Assembly: GCA_023935145.1 (NCBI GenBank) | Contig: CM043703.1 | Location: 19,083,227-19,147,226, forward strand | DNA: 64,000 bases | From: Bretschneidera sinensis | Taxonomy: Eukaryota > Streptophyta > Magnoliopsida > Brassicales > Akaniaceae | Reading direction: 5' to 3' | Program-made: the position numbers and the translations under genes | The notes under the pieces: generated by a model | Seen by the model: the letters and a program-made list of their open reading frames with translations, nothing else | Databases searched by the model: none | Told to the model about the DNA's origin: nothing | In this document: one piece after another, positions 11,512 to 23,028 of the stretch | Layout: every line of letters starts with the position of its first letter | How positions within the stretch are numbered: the stretch's first letter is position 1

Positions 11512-12258
11512 CTAATCTTTCTTGAAATGGCCCTCCTTGTTACAGTAGAAGCACCTCCTTCCTCCAACCATTGGTTTAGAGTGTGCTCTCCTATGGCTTT
11601 CTCCTCTACCATTGTCCCGGTAGTAGCCATTGTTACTGCCATTCTGAGCTACTGGCCTTCCTCTTATGAACAGCCCTTCACCACTTGATGTCTCCATCAT
11701 CTTGGCTTTGAAATCATGTGCCCTTATGGCATTGATCACAATCTCCTTTGTCAAACTATATCTCCCATACTCAATTGCATTAATCAAATTGTCAAAGCAA
11801 TCTGGAAGTGAATTTAATAAAATGACAGCCAATTGTTCATCCGGAAAAGTAATGCTACAGCTATTCAAATCTTGAACTAGCTTGTTAAAAATATTAAGAT
11901 TATCTTGCAATTCTTTACTAGGGTCCATTTTAAAAGCAAATATTCTTTTAAGAAGATAAATTTTGTTAGGAAGAGTTTTGGTAAGAAACAACTCATCTAG
12001 TTTCTTCCATATTACAGCCGGATCCTCCGAGTCTCCGTACTCCCTTGTGACACTATCTGACATGTGCAAGAAGATGGTGCTGTAGGCCATCTTCTTCATC
12101 TCGGTCCGCTGGTCCTCTGTGACACTTGCTGGAAAAGCATCATCTTCTCCAATAGCCAAGTCCACTTTCTGTTGCATTAGAACCACCTTGATCTTCCGCT
12201 TCCATAGGGCAAAGTCCCCCTTTCCATCAAACTTCTCCACACAGAAATTTGAAGCCAT
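11512..12258 (-). pseudogene. Gag portion of Copia-2 (248 codons open)
   Basis: The only Gag in the window with the full capsid-like region. It carries KFDGKGDFALWKRKIK near the N-terminus, LHMSDSV, WKKLDELFLTKTLPNK, the ILLNSLPDCFDNL segment (about residue 150), an RGRGESH basic stretch and a zinc knuckle CFYCNKEGHFKKD whose last Cys codon is the stop. Copia-3 and Copia-4 lack a block from about residue 123 to 185 (NIFNKL to the METSSG region), joining DNLDAK directly to SASSGKG. Known: this layout matches copia Gag, which coats the element RNA in virus-like particles. Confidence 0.85.
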
Positions 12259-12486
12259 CTTTTGCAGACAAGATCCCAGATTTGTACACTAACCACAACT
12301 GCTTTCTTCAACTTCAAGAACACAGATCGAAGATGGATCTTTAACACCGTTCTTGAATCAACCTTCAAGAACACGACCAGATTTTGATCTTTACACCGTT
12401 CTTGATTCACCCAAGAAGTTTGATCTTTGATTCTTGGAGTCTTGGATCTGTACCTTCTACTTCTTGTTTCGATAACCAGCTACTGT

Positions 12487-12498
12487 GCTCTGATACCA
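12487..12498 (-). promoter_or_regulatory. Primer-binding site of Copia-2
   Basis: Minus strand reads TGGTATCAGAGC, complementary to the 3' end of plant initiator tRNA-Met, two bases inside the 5' LTR end. Confidence 0.93.
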
Positions 12499-12499
12499 C

Positions 12500-13458
12500 T
12501 GTTGGAAATCACCTTAGCAAGATGCCCAGGTGGTGATCTTCCAAACACCCAAGTCTTGAATGACTTATAGAAATAATTTCAGCAATCGAACACAAGAACA
12601 GAAAATCAAAGAAAGAAATAAGACAAGCAATTTGTTGTCGAGGTTCGGCAATGTGCCTACGTCCCTGTGAGTTCCTCCGAACTCTCTGCACTATCTCAAT
12701 GGTTCTTACAAAGTTACAGCAATCCTCTTCAAGAATCTAAGTTCTTGAAGAAACCAAGAAGAGAAGAAAGAAGATTACAATGCTCTCTCTCTATACTACT
12801 CTCTTTTCTTTACAACCAACCTCACTACAAAGAGTCCCTCTTGTGTTTATGTCTCTCACACAATTCTCTCTTGTATTTGCAATTGATCTCACAATGTCAC
12901 AAATCTCTCTTGTATGTGTGTTGTATATTATTGTAGAAATGAGGCCTTTAGAACCCCTTTTAAAGCCTCTTAATTCTTGGACATTCTTGGGATTCATTGT
13001 TGACCCTTTGATCTTGTTCTCCCTTAGATCTTAGCCCTTAATCATCTCCAAGTGAAGTTGTTCATTTGTTCCTTGCAATCACACACTTAAAAGGGTCTTA
13101 AAACAGGCTGTCAATGTGTGCAGCCCTTTGCCTGGCGCCTAGGCACTCAACAGGGGGCGCCATGGTGCTGGGCAGAGCACCTTTGCACACCTTCTGGGCG
13201 CCATGGTGCTGGTTCTAGGTGCCATGGCGCTCATGATCCTGCTGCTGGTGCTCATGATGCTGCTGCTGTGCGCACACTTCCCTGATTGTGTGCAGAAGTG
13301 CGCACACTAGTGCACATGGACTTCCCTTACTCCAAATTGATGCGCACACATGTGTGCAGTCTTCTAACTTTCTTAACTTTGAAAATCCACCTTGGTTTGG
13401 ACTTTAACCATTTTTAAACGATGGTTGAACCTGTTTGAACCTTAGACAAATAACAACA
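12500..13458 (-). repeat. 5' LTR of Copia-2
   Basis: 959 bp, TGTTG...CAACA in minus orientation. Carries the GC-rich CACCATGGCGCC-type block at about 13133-13265, somewhat shorter than in the 3' LTR. Confidence 0.92.
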
Positions 13459-13646
13459 TATCTGATAGGTCAGGATGAGTTTTCTAGTCCTGATAGATTT
13501 TATCACGTCTTCTTAGTATACGTGTGCATGTGCATGGGAGATAAAACATAATTGAATTAATGATGATAAATACAATGAATTCAATGTTATAGAAACTGAA
13601 GAAACATCTTAAATAGTAAATGCACTTCACCTTGTCTTTGTGATCC

Positions 13647-13654
13647 TATAAATA
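13647..13654 (+). promoter_or_regulatory. TATA box of secreted-protein gene copy A
   Basis: TATAAATA about 89 bases before the start codon, conserved in sequence and spacing in all five gene copies, which supports these being real genes with a short 5' leader. Confidence 0.7.
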
Positions 13655-13735
13655 AACATTTTTTTCTTCTAATTTAATCATATCAAAAGATCTTTCATCA
13701 TCTAAAGCACAGGCAAATAAGTAGTATTAAATACC

Positions 13736-14107
13736 ATGACAAGTCTAAATATCAATTCAGTTACGATGATCATGTTTATGGCAGGTATAGCAATTTTGGT
13801 TTCGCATGGGTTTGCACAACAAGACATCATCGACAAACAACATTGCAAAACCCGGATGGACCTAAAATGTGCTATGGAGATTTTTCAAAATATATTTTGG
13901 GATCCAAAAAAAGTAATTATAGGTAAACAATGCTGCCAAAAACTTTTGGGCATGAATGAAGTTTGCCATAATGCGTTCGTAGAACTGCAGGTCAACAGAA
14001 AACGTTATAAGGGAAAGGCATCTGAATACCGAAAAAATGGAAAACGAGCATGGAAAAAATGTGTGTCGATTCTGGGTAAGGTTCCAGGTGCTTCTTTAAA
14101 GAAATAG
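13736..14107 (+). CDS. Small secreted cysteine-rich protein, prolamin-like (ECA1/EC1-type), copy A
   Basis: 123 codons, no intron. Residues 1-27 form a signal peptide: short polar start, hydrophobic core MIMFMAGIAILV, likely cut after GFA. The mature part has six cysteines at about residues 37, 45, 66, 67, 77 and 109, spaced C-x7-C-x20-CC-x9-C-x31-C with His after the fifth, and a very basic C-terminal third. Known: signal peptide plus six Cys with a central CC pair is the plant prolamin-like domain found in ECA1-related and egg-cell-secreted proteins, many acting in reproduction. Inference: secreted protein with three disulfides, exact role unknown. The start is supported by the signal peptide and by the upstream TATA box. 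Alternatives are another cysteine-rich defence or signalling peptide family. Confidence 0.8.
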   Translation: MTSLNINSVTMIMFMAGIAILVSHGFAQQDIIDKQHCKTRMDLKCAMEIFQNIFWDPKKVIIGKQCCQKLLGMNEVCHNAFVELQVNRKRYKGKASEYRKNGKRAWKKCVSILGKVPGASLKK

Positions 14108-15458
14108 GTTTGATTATGTTGAAACATTGAAGAGTACTCATTGTAAATATAATATTTTTATTCCTTTTGATGGAATTATATAAAAAGGCATGCCTTTATT
14201 TATGAAACTTGTCGTTTACCTGCTTTCACCATAAAGTAGAGAAGAATGATTGTGTCACAAAGAATAAAAGCAAATAAAAAAGCGAATAAATTTATCCGGA
14301 AAAAAATCACACAAATTTGATTCAGCCACCTCAATTTTTTTAAAAATTTTATTAATTCAGTTGGATCATTAGAATTTAAATTCAAATGAAAAATGTAATT
14401 AATTTATGAATTTATTATAGGAAATTAGAACCAACCACAACTGCAAAAGCCAGCTCAAACTGATATTTTATTTATCCCCCGGTGGGCGCTGCTGTGAATG
14501 GCACATGCTTAAAACAATCACATCTTTCAAAATGCAAACAAACATTGAGGCTAAGCCTAGCCCATTTGAACGCTGGCTCAGCTAAACAAATTAAAGATCA
14601 ATTCAAGGTGGCCTATTAGCCAAAGTTTAGGACTGTGAACCCCCAAAGTTGCAGAACGAGAAAAAAATTGTAGAAGAAAGCAATTATATATCTAGTGTAG
14701 GTTAGTCTTTTTCGGTACAGTTACAAAATCTTTCTTTTCCACTCAATTTTTTCGAAAATAACATTCCTGATTTCTCCTTTATGCGTGCACATGATCTCAC
14801 TGGATCGTTATACTTTTAATGATTTTGTAGTAGTTAATTATCGAGGGCTTATATAACTAAACAACAATCCTGCAAGGTATAAGAACAATACAAATGACAG
14901 TTGAATAGATTGCTATCCTCAGTTGCAATTGTATGGGTAAGTATAATTAAATTTATTACATTAAGTTTGTCCAATCAAGGGAACTTAGTTCCAATCAGTT
15001 GCATTTGCTTTCTTGATTCTCAGTCATTCGCTGAAGTACTTTGATTGGTTTACAAGGTAAGGATGTTGTTGAAGGATAGGCTCCCAATAATCAGAAATAT
15101 TCAGGTTTTAAGTATGTTCAATAAGAAGTAAATGAGGAAGTTAGAAACTGGCAAACGAAAAGCGTGGCCAGTTATGCCAGGTATTCTGAGCGTATTCCCA
15201 TTATTCATGAACACTTTATTTCATAAGAAGTTATCTCATGAGAGGTTAGATCAATGGGGGATTTCCGGGTGCTTCTGTCATTTTTTGATAAAGAAATGTA
15301 TGACTCGCTGATGGATGGGGGTGTGTGGTTTAGCACATGATTCACTAAGGAGCCCTCTATGATTGTTAGTGAAAGATTTGTGTGGATGCATTGTGAAGGC
15401 ATTCAACTTCTGGCTTGAAATTGTAAAATTATTAAACAAATAGCAGACTTGTTTGGCT
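14108..15458 (+). other. Spacer between gene copy A and the solo LTR
   Basis: About 1.35 kb with no gene I can support. It presumably holds the 3' UTR and poly(A) signals of the gene (AT-rich 14130-14170). A short coding-like stretch near 15130-15300 (starting MRKLE) recurs in all units but carries a stop in most, so I treat it as non-coding or a relic. Confidence 0.6.
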
Positions 15459-15463
15459 GTTTC

Positions 15464-18386
15464 TGTAGATCCCTCTTTTTTGTAGAACAAGTGTTATTTT
15501 GACATACATTATGTTAATATTGAAACAAAATGTTTGTATTATAGTGCCTTGGCCTATTGTTCAAAGAAATGACTATAGGTATATATTTCAAAGGGGTATT
15601 TTGATGGAAATTTGGTATTGTTTTGCTCAGAATAAAAAAAAAAGTGATAAAGAGGGGTCTTCGTTGAATTAGTTGAAAAAAGAGAGGAAGGGACTCGCAG
15701 TTTCTTAAAAGAAAAGGAGAAGTGCAAAAGGGTAAAAGACCAAGGGGAGTATATAATGCCTAGTCTACATAGAATGCACTAGAAAACTCATTTGGGCTTC
15801 TTCATTTGCGGCGGAGGAGAGGGAGACAAGAGAGAGAGCAAAGTTTTATTAAGCTTTTGGAGGAAAACCCATTTTTTTTCATCAAACCAAAACACCATCA
15901 CGTCAAGTTCTTTTGCCCCCAAACCTTGACCACCTCCTACTGCCATCTTCCTCAACCGTCGGGCCAGGGAGGTGGGTCTCGACGAGTAGGCCACGGCGAC
16001 ACCTATCCTACACGCGCGAGACAGGGAAGGAAAGTCTAACTTGTTTCGTGGCTTTTTTTCATGCAGAAACAGAGATATTTTCAAAAGGTGATCAACTACA
16101 AACATAAACTAGACTTCTTCAAGTTGATGTTTTGCTTTTGTTTAAAGTCATTTGGATTTAATATGATGAAGTTATAAATTTTTTTAATTTGAAGATTTTA
16201 TGGTGAAGTTCAGTTAAAAGTTTTAATTTGGTTCTTGTATAACATAATCTTGAGCTGCGTATTATTTGAGAATTATGCTTTGGGCTGAAAGTTTGAAAAC
16301 CTTGTAGGAATTAAAAGAACTCTCTCTAGGTAAGAGAGTTTCTTGATTTGGAATTAATGTGCAGAAAAATTATTTTTTTTTTATTCCTGTTAGAATTTTT
16401 AGTAACTACTCTAAGTTGAATTTTGAAATTAAAGTCTATATAAATTGCTAATTCTATGATATGAAGATTGGTAGATTTGAATGAAATCTTTTAGTTAGAA
16501 AAGTTTGAAGTGAGTAATGGATGCTTAGGTAACAAAATTATAGAAAATGAGGATTTGGAAAATAAAGAAAAAAAGTCGATTTGAGTAAAGTTATTACCTA
16601 AGAAGTTGAAATTTTCTTCTCTTTTAAATTGAAATTTTGATTATGTAATTGAAGAGTATCATTTTTTAATATGAATCTCAAACTTGGCTAAGTAAAGAAT
16701 AAGGAAAGAAGTAAAGAATGAAGGAAAAATGAAGAAAGGTGATAAAAGAGAGAATGAAACTTTTAGTACTATTTTCTTTTGCTTATATGTGTAACTAAAT
16801 AAAATGAATGGTTGCTTATTAAGTGTTTACTGTTTTAAATACTATACTAAATGATATATATTTGTTTGTATAAATCTTTAGGCGTAATTGACAAACATAA
16901 TAAGGGCAAAAGAATAATCCGAGACTAAATTGCGACGCATCGAAGGTGAGTTTCATATTACTCTTAGTAAGCATAATGAAATGAATGATCATGAAAGTGC
17001 CTTGATAGTTTGATGATAATTTTATTGACGCGTATACATAAAGAAATGATAATAGAAACATTACGATATGTTGGAAAATATGTTTTGGATTGAATGATGG
17101 TGATATGTTTGATTGTGGATTGTGTGTTGCGATAATTGTTGCATTACAAGAATATAATTTGTAATAAGATAATGGAAAGAATGATCTTGGAAAGGATATG
17201 ATCCCACCTTGTGTAGGTTGTGACCTAGGTGAATGGGATCCGAAAATGATAATACCTCACCTAGTGTAGGTTGTGACCTAGGTGGAGGAAATGGATGAAT
17301 CTCGCCTAGTGTGGGGTGTACCTAGGTGGAAAAGATGATAATACCTCACCTAGTGAAGGTTGTGACCTAGGTGGAGGAAATGGATGAATCTTGCCATGTT
17401 CAGGTTGTACCTAGGTGGAGAAGAATATAATACCTCGCCCAATGCAGGTTATGGCCTTAGTAGAGGGAATGACTGAATCTCACCTAGCGTAGGTTGTAGC
17501 TAGGTGGAGAAGATTATGGGACCCCGCCTAGAGTAAGTTATTACCTAGGTGGTGGGGATTTTATGAAACGAAAATGCTAAATGTACCGGTACATTGGGAG
17601 ATGTCCCGTCATGATATAAATAAGGTCAAGAAATGGAGTAAATTTTAATATTTAAATAAATTATCATTCTTAGCATTTGCATTGCATGGTATCTTTATTA
17701 GAATGGTAATGTTGAGTTATTAAACATTAAATGATTGAAGTCTCCAATGATTGGTATATGAGGTTCAACTATGCAAAGGAAGTATACTTTGTACCTTTGT
17801 AATAAATCTTAGACATGACTTTTATGAAATACAAGTGTTAAGTTCTTTGATAATTTATTTTATTCTAAAGAAAGACAAATGTTAGAATTTTTTTACATTA
17901 TTGTGGATATAGTAACCGTTAATCTGAGTAAAATAATTACTCACTGAGCTCTTTAGCTAATTCTTTATATATATATTACAGAAAAATCCTTTTGAACTTT
18001 GGAGATATCAAGTGAACGAGAGATTAAAAGAAAATTTTCTTAGGTGGATTGCAAGCAAAGAGTTTGCTAATTTTTTTTTCTTTTCAATAATGAATGTACA
18101 AGTTATGTTTATATGTCTCCATTTTTGGAATGATGTATAATTTAGTTTAATTTGGATGTGGAAAATGGAAAAGGTTGCATATTTGTAGACATTTGGTTTT
18201 ATCCAAGAATTCTTTGTATAAACTGTAAGTGAAGCTATGGTTGTATTTATATGTGTAAAATAAATCATAGAATTTACTAGTAAGATCCAGGTCACGGTTT
18301 TCTCCAGTTTTAAGTGCTCAATGTTCGAAGGTAATGGTGCCATCACGAACGGACCCATGCGGTTTTTTCGGGAGAGGGTCGTTACA
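15464..18386 (+). mobile_element. Solo LTR, copy 2 (2923 bp)
   Basis: Same ends and the same flanking GTTTC (15459-15463, 18387-18391) as copy 1, at the same place in the unit. The TATA region reads TATATAATG here. The TA run near 17966 is short. Confidence 0.85.
17203..17558 (+). repeat. Hairpin repeat array in solo LTR copy 2
   Basis: Eight units as in 5674-6029. The fifth unit has lost part of its left arm (CTTGCCATG). Confidence 0.82.
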
Positions 18387-18391
18387 GTTTC

Positions 18392-19346
18392 ATTTCCATG
18401 AATTCTAGAAATTAGCAATGTGTGAGTGAGTCCCGCTAAGGTCCGCACAATTAATTAGACTATCAAAGTAATTATGGATGGTTCAATCTTCTACTAGAGT
18501 GGTGGAAGAATCACTAGAACTTTTCCTTAATTTTCCTACTGATAAAAAATTTAGCATGAAGTGTGGAGCGTCGTTGGATGATTGTTATTCTATAACAAGT
18601 GTTCCTTAACAAGAGATCAAGGATGCTGGCTTTGGCAGTTTCAGATGATATGGCTGCTAATAATGAAGTCATGCTTCATAGAGATTCTCTAACGTAAGCA
18701 TTCGCCATTTGTAGGAAAAAAAAAGTTAGTTCTAACGAAACTTGACAAAAATTTGAATGGTCACTCACGTAAAAGAATGGCGAGAACTTCCAGGAAGGCC
18801 TAATATTAGTGAGAGGCACTTGAGGCTTAATGTACTACCTCTACTCATAACAAGGAAAAATCTACTAACACTTGGTTAAAGTAGTTAACACTCGATAACA
18901 TAGAGCTCTGCAAATGTGATGCGTGCTTTTTGTTTTTAATTTTTTAGTTTTGGTTCTTGTCACACTGGTTTTTATTCCCTTTATTATCAATACGACACTT
19001 GTCCTTCAATATATATATTTACTTATAATTACATAATTAGTAGAAAAAAGATTTTGAATTTTTTTTGTTTAATTATCTTTAGTCTGATGTAATTCATTTA
19101 ATATCTTGTACTTGACCAATGTTAGTTTGACAAGCAATTCAATCTTCATTTTTTTTAAATTGAAATTAATTTGGACTTCTAGTTGGGTTTTCTCGAATTT
19201 CATTAAAGGTTGGCTTTGGGTGCTCAAAATTTCAAAGTTGTTTGGGTTAGGGTTATTTCAGGTTTTAGGTAAGAGCCATATCGAATTTTGAGTGACTCGA
19301 GTCGGGTTCAAATTCAATAATATTATTTTAATTTACTTTTTTAGCT
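18392..19346 (+). other. AT-rich inter-unit spacer (unit 2)
   Basis: Same spacer as 6857-7809. The short coding-like stretch has a TAA near 18606 where other units read CTCAAC. No gene seen. Confidence 0.6.
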
Positions 19347-19357
19347 TATCTGATAGG

Positions 19358-19810
19358 TGACGCAGGAGGATCCAAGTCAAATGATGCAGAGTTGGCAGAT
19401 CAGCGCAGAACTGGCAGGTGGACTACCTAGAACGGGCCACGGGCTCATATCAGGCCCGAAAAACTCTAGTCTGATTGGAAACGTGCCAACGAAGAAAACA
19501 TGATTCCTTCGTAATTATCGTCGTCTTTTTTAAGCCAAAAAACGATGTTTAGGCCCTCAAATTTGCAGTTTATAGGAAACTTTTTATTTTATTTATTTTA
19601 ATTTTAGCCTTAATTTAATTTTCCTATTTTGTTTTGACCTTATAAATAAGGTCTTAGGGTTTCGTAAAAATCATTATTGAATTTGCATAATTTTAAATAA
19701 AACATCAGAGCTGTTTCTCTGTATTGTTTTTTAGGATTTTTCTTGTGTTACTCCCTGTGAACGATCTGTTCGACTAGCCTGCAGAATAATCGCTATTCTG
19801 CCGGGCATCA
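19358..19810 (+). repeat. 5' LTR of CRM-1
   Basis: 453 bp, TGACGCAGG...GGCATCA, pairs with 24521-24980. Contains TTATAAATAAGG (about 19640) as a likely TATA region. Confidence 0.92.
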
Positions 19811-19812
19811 GT

Positions 19813-19824
19813 TGGTATCAGAGC
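19813..19824 (+). promoter_or_regulatory. Primer-binding site of CRM-1
   Basis: TGGTATCAGAGC, complementary to initiator tRNA-Met, two bases after the 5' LTR. Confidence 0.92.
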
Positions 19825-19861
19825 TTCAGCATCTTCTTGGGGTGAGATTTCATCAGTTTCT

Positions 19862-20353
19862 ATGGCTGGTGATCGTGGTCGTGGTCGTCGCGGTCAGGTT
19901 CCGAAAGTAGAAGCCCCACGCCGTGATCGTAACATTTAGGATGTGATGATTGAGGATTTACAGAGGCAGGTTGCAAAGTTAACCCAGCATCTAATGGCGC
20001 AAAATTTCCGTGATCGTGAGATGAAAGATCACGATTCTGATTCCAGTTTCGAAAACCCGTATTACAATCCTGCTCGATTCAGGGAACACCGTGGTCGAGA
20101 GGATCGTTATGGAGATCTCGGTTTCAGAGTGGATTTGCTGCTGTTAGCAGAGTTTTCTAACCTGATACCAGAGGATCTTCCTCCTGGGTTGCCGCCTGAG
20201 GTCTTTCATGTGAAACACTTGAGTCCTTGTTTTGGGGATTCCGATGTGGCTATTGTGAACTCGAGGACGAGTTCTTTCCAACCCGGGGCGACTGATGCTG
20301 GAGGATCCGAGTCAGATGATGCTGAGCTGTCAGATGGCAAGTGGACTACCTAA
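19862..20353 (+). pseudogene. Mini-polyprotein (Gag N-terminus fused to Pol C-terminus), broken copy in CRM-1
   Basis: 164-codon frame homologous to the open one at 26585-27076. It starts MAGDRGRGRRGQV, has a TAG at about 19937 in place of a CAG codon, then continues open from 19943 through IEDLQRQVAKLTQHL, the FENPYYNP segment, LIPEDLPPGLP and the C-terminal KHLSPCF and NSRTSSFQP motif. It ends just inside LTR sequence. It shows that the 5' part of this element comes from a non-autonomous derivative and not from the autonomous gag that follows. Confidence 0.8.
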
Positions 20354-20427
20354 GCCGGTATACATCGTTTAGCGAGCCACAGACTCGGATTGGGTCCCGA
20401 AGACCCTAGTCTGATTGGAAAAGAGTT
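20293..20427 (+). repeat. Truncated internal LTR fragment inside CRM-1
   Basis: Starts TGATGCTGGAGGATCC like an LTR of the mini-element (compare 25126, 26072, 27016) and stops after about 135 bp, where gag sequence (SSSEKPHHNP) begins. It marks the recombination joint between a mini-element and an autonomous element. Confidence 0.8.
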
Positions 20428-21162
20428 CCAGTTCCGAAAAACCACATCACAATCCTATTCGATTTTGGGAGCACCGTGGTCGGGAAGAATGTTATGGAGA
20501 CCTCGGATTCAGAGTGGATCTGCTCGAGTTTTCTGGTATGTTAGAGGTCGAAGGATTCATTGATTGGTTGAATGAAGTGGAGCGTATTTTCGAGTACAAG
20601 GAAGTCCCAGATCATGTGAAAGGTGAAACTGGTTGCCATCAAACTGAAGGGCAGAGCATCTGCGTGGTGGGAGCAGTTGAGGCGTTCGCGTGATCGGTAG
20701 AGCAAAGCCAAGATTAAAGATTGGGAGAAGATGAAGAAGAAGATGAAGGGTCACTTCCTCCATTTCGGTTACACTCAGACCTTGTTTCAGCGTCTTCATT
20801 CGTTGAGGCAGGGCACAAGATCGGTGGATGATTACACGGAGGAATTCTATCAGTTGATTGCCCGGAACGATTTATCTGAGACAGAGGAGCAGATGGTGGC
20901 ACGGTATTTGGGGGGATTACGGCAGCCCTTACAGGATGTCCTCAGCCTTCACTCGCTGTGGACAGTTTCAGATGCTTATCAGCATGCACTTGCGGTGGAA
21001 AAACAGTAGAACAAGAGGCCATTGAACAGAGGCGATCAAAACAATCCGCCAGTTCACCCTCAGGAATCCCGTCCTGTCCAGCAACCACCTCAAGGTAACC
21101 CTAACCCAAATATTAGATGTTTCAGATGTGGTGAACATGGGCATAAATCACTTAAGTGCTAG
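20428..21162 (+). pseudogene. Gag of CRM-1, frameshifted
   Basis: Two open pieces (to 20693 and 20731-21009) joined by a frameshift near 20625-20690. Features: RVDLLEFSGMLEVEGFIDWLNEVERIFEY (retrotransposon Gag core), then [21 protein letters not shown], a stop at about 21007, and a CCHC zinc knuckle (C-x2-C-x4-H-x4-C) at 21118-21159 followed at once by TAG. The Gag N-terminus is missing because the upstream part is the mini-element. Confidence 0.82.
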
Positions 21163-21528
21163 AAGCCTGCTAGTAATAAAGGCAAAAATCTCCTGATTGA
21201 GGACGATGGGGTAGATGAAACCGAGGAGATTGGGGAGCCTGTGTATGACGATGATGAATATGGAGATGTGTTGTATGGGGATGGCCACGAGACCTTAGTC
21301 GTTCGTAAGAGTCTACTGACCCCCAAGGGCGATTCAGGGGACGATTGGTTGAGGACCAATATTTTCCACACGACCTGTACAGTTGCCGATAAAGTCTGCA
21401 AGATGATCATAGATAGTGGCAGTTGTGAGAATGTGGTGTCTGAATAGGCTGTCCAGAAACTGCAGTTGAAAATAGATCATCATCCTAAGCCGTACAAATT
21501 GTCTTGACTAAATAAAGGCAGTGAGGTA
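21163..21528 (+). pseudogene. Protease region of CRM-1, broken
   Basis: Open in one frame from about 21241 to 21447 with the aspartic protease motif IIDSGSCENVVSE (about 21405-21445), then TAG. It continues in the downstream frame with another stop near 21505. This is Ty3/gypsy-type protease placement between Gag and RT. Confidence 0.75.
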
Positions 21529-23028
21529 ATGGTGGATAGGTGTTGCCTAGTTTCTTTTTCGATTGGTAAGAGATATTTCGATAATGCTTGGTGTGATGTT
21601 GTGTGTATGGATGCTTGTCATGTATTGTTAGGCAGGTTTTGGCAGTATGATCGTAATGTTATTCATGATGGGCGAAAAAACACATACTCCCTTAGCATCA
21701 AGGGGAAGAAGATTGTGTTGGCACCTCATCAGGAAGGAATCACTCCTACCCCGATTTCTAATAATACTAATCTGCTTTCGATGTCCAGGTTTTTAGCAAA
21801 GGTTGAGCATGTAGACGTGGTTTATGCTCTGCTGCCTTGTGGGAATAGTGCAGCAGATCTGAATCCAGAATTGCCAGTCGAAGTGCAGCAGCTGATAGCA
21901 GAGTTTTTTGACCTTATGCCAGAGGATCTTCCTCCTAGGTTACCACGTATGAGGGACATTCAGCATCAGATCGACCTTGTTCCAGGGTCCAGTTTGCCTA
22001 ATCGACTGACGTATCGCCAAAGCCCCAAGGAATCTGAAAAGTTGCAGCGACAGGTGGTAGAGTTGTTGGAGAGAGGCTACGTCCGTGAGAGTATGAGCCC
22101 ATGCACGGTTCCTACCCTACTAGTGCCAAAGAATGATGGTTCTTGGCATATGTGTGTTGATAGCAGAGCCATCAACAGGATCACAGTGAAATACCAGTTC
22201 CCAATTCCCTGCCTGGATGATACGTTAGACCAGTTGTCCGGTTCTAGAGTCTTCTCCAAAATTGACCTTAGGAGCGGATACCACCAGATCAGAATAAGGC
22301 CTGGAGATGAGTGGAAGACAGCGTTTAAGACGCAGCATGGGTTGTATGAGTGGATTGTCATGCCTTTTGGGCTGTCCAATGCGCCCAGTACATTTATGAG
22401 GTTCATGCATCAGGTTTTACGGCCTTTCATGGGGAAGTTTGTTGTAGTTTACTTCGATGACATCCTCATTTATAGTCCGACGTGGGAGTCACATTTTGAG
22501 CACCTCCATGCTGTTTTTAATTTGTTGAGGACAGAGCGCCTCTACATTAATCAGAAGAAGTGTTCTTTCTTCACTACTTCTGTTACTTTTTTGGGTTTTG
22601 TTGTATCTACTGATGGTGTTCAAGCAGATCAGTTGAAGGTAGATGCGGTCTTAGAATGGCCCACACCGAGGACCTTGCACGATGTAAGAAGTTTCCATGG
22701 ATTGGCTTCCTTCTACCGCCGGTTCATCAGAAATTTCAGCACTTTGATTGCTACTATCACAGAGTGCCTTAAGGGGCATGATTTTCAGTGGTCCGAGGAG
22801 GCAGAAACCAGCTTTCAACTGGTCAAACAGAAGGTGACAGAGGCACCAGTTTTAGCACTTCCTGATTTCAAAATGGTGTTTGAGGTAGATTGTGATGCAT
22901 CTGGAGTGGGTATTGGTGGTGTTCTAAGTCAAGAAGGGCGACCAGTAGATTTTTTCAGTGAGAAGTTATCAAGTTATCAGGATCAAAGAAGAATTACTCC
23001 ACCTATGATCTGGAATTCTATGCCATAG
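21529..23028 (+). pseudogene. Reverse transcriptase plus start of RNase H of CRM-1 (499 codons open)
   Basis: Best-preserved enzyme in the window. It carries the end of protease ([12 protein letters not shown]), then RT with [38 protein letters not shown], and the catalytic box as YFDD (about 22449) preceded by VVV. Then come [13 protein letters not shown] and RNase H with [16 protein letters not shown] motifs are complete. A frameshift near 22990 takes the frame to a stop at 23028, where the continuation would read into the [16 protein letters not shown] segment. Known: copies element RNA into DNA and removes the RNA strand. Confidence 0.88.

Larger units (their letters stand above)
8899..12258 (-). 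pseudogene. Gag-pol polyprotein of Copia-2, one frame with five nonsense codons
   Basis: Starts at ATG 12258 (MASNF), preceded by a leader of about 230 bases after the primer-binding site. Domains in order: Gag with UBN2-like core (12258-11512), zinc knuckle ending at the first stop (11512-11514, where other copies have TGC), protease (ILDSGCTHH near 11365), integrase, linker, reduced RT/RNase H (9996-8899). The frame is never shifted. In-frame stops at about 11512, 10939, 10786, 10684 and 10006 break it, several being W or Q codons changed by one transition. The RT core is deleted as in Copia-1. An ancestor of this copy could have expressed Gag, protease and integrase but no polymerase (inference). 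Confidence 0.9.
7815..13458 (-). mobile_element. Copia-2: complete two-LTR Ty1/copia element (5644 bp)
   Basis: Bounded by TGTTG...CAACA and by target repeats TACCT (7810-7814) and TATCT (13459-13463). Uninterrupted units read TATCT, so the left copy carries one later substitution. In minus orientation: 5' LTR 12500-13458, primer-binding site 12487-12498, gag-pol 12258-8899, 3' LTR 8815-7815. The whole gag-pol stays in a single frame with point nonsense mutations only, so this is the least rearranged copia copy here. Confidence 0.95.
13459..19346 (+). repeat. Array unit 2 (complete, 5888 bp, uninterrupted)
   Basis: Reference unit for the array: starts TATCTGATAGGTCAGG, gene at 13736, solo LTR at 15464, downstream spacer, then the next unit begins at 19347 with the same bases. 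No element interrupts it apart from the shared solo LTR. Confidence 0.93.

Noticed and set aside
14200..14385. Minus-strand 61-codon frame just downstream of each gene copy.
   Set aside because: Short, AT-driven hydrophobic composition, antisense to the gene 3' region, no supporting signal.
19813..19824. TGGTATCAGAGC stretches considered as tRNA gene fragments.
   Set aside because: Each lies directly after an LTR end and matches only the tRNA 3' end in antisense. They are primer-binding sites, and no tRNA cloverleaf is present.
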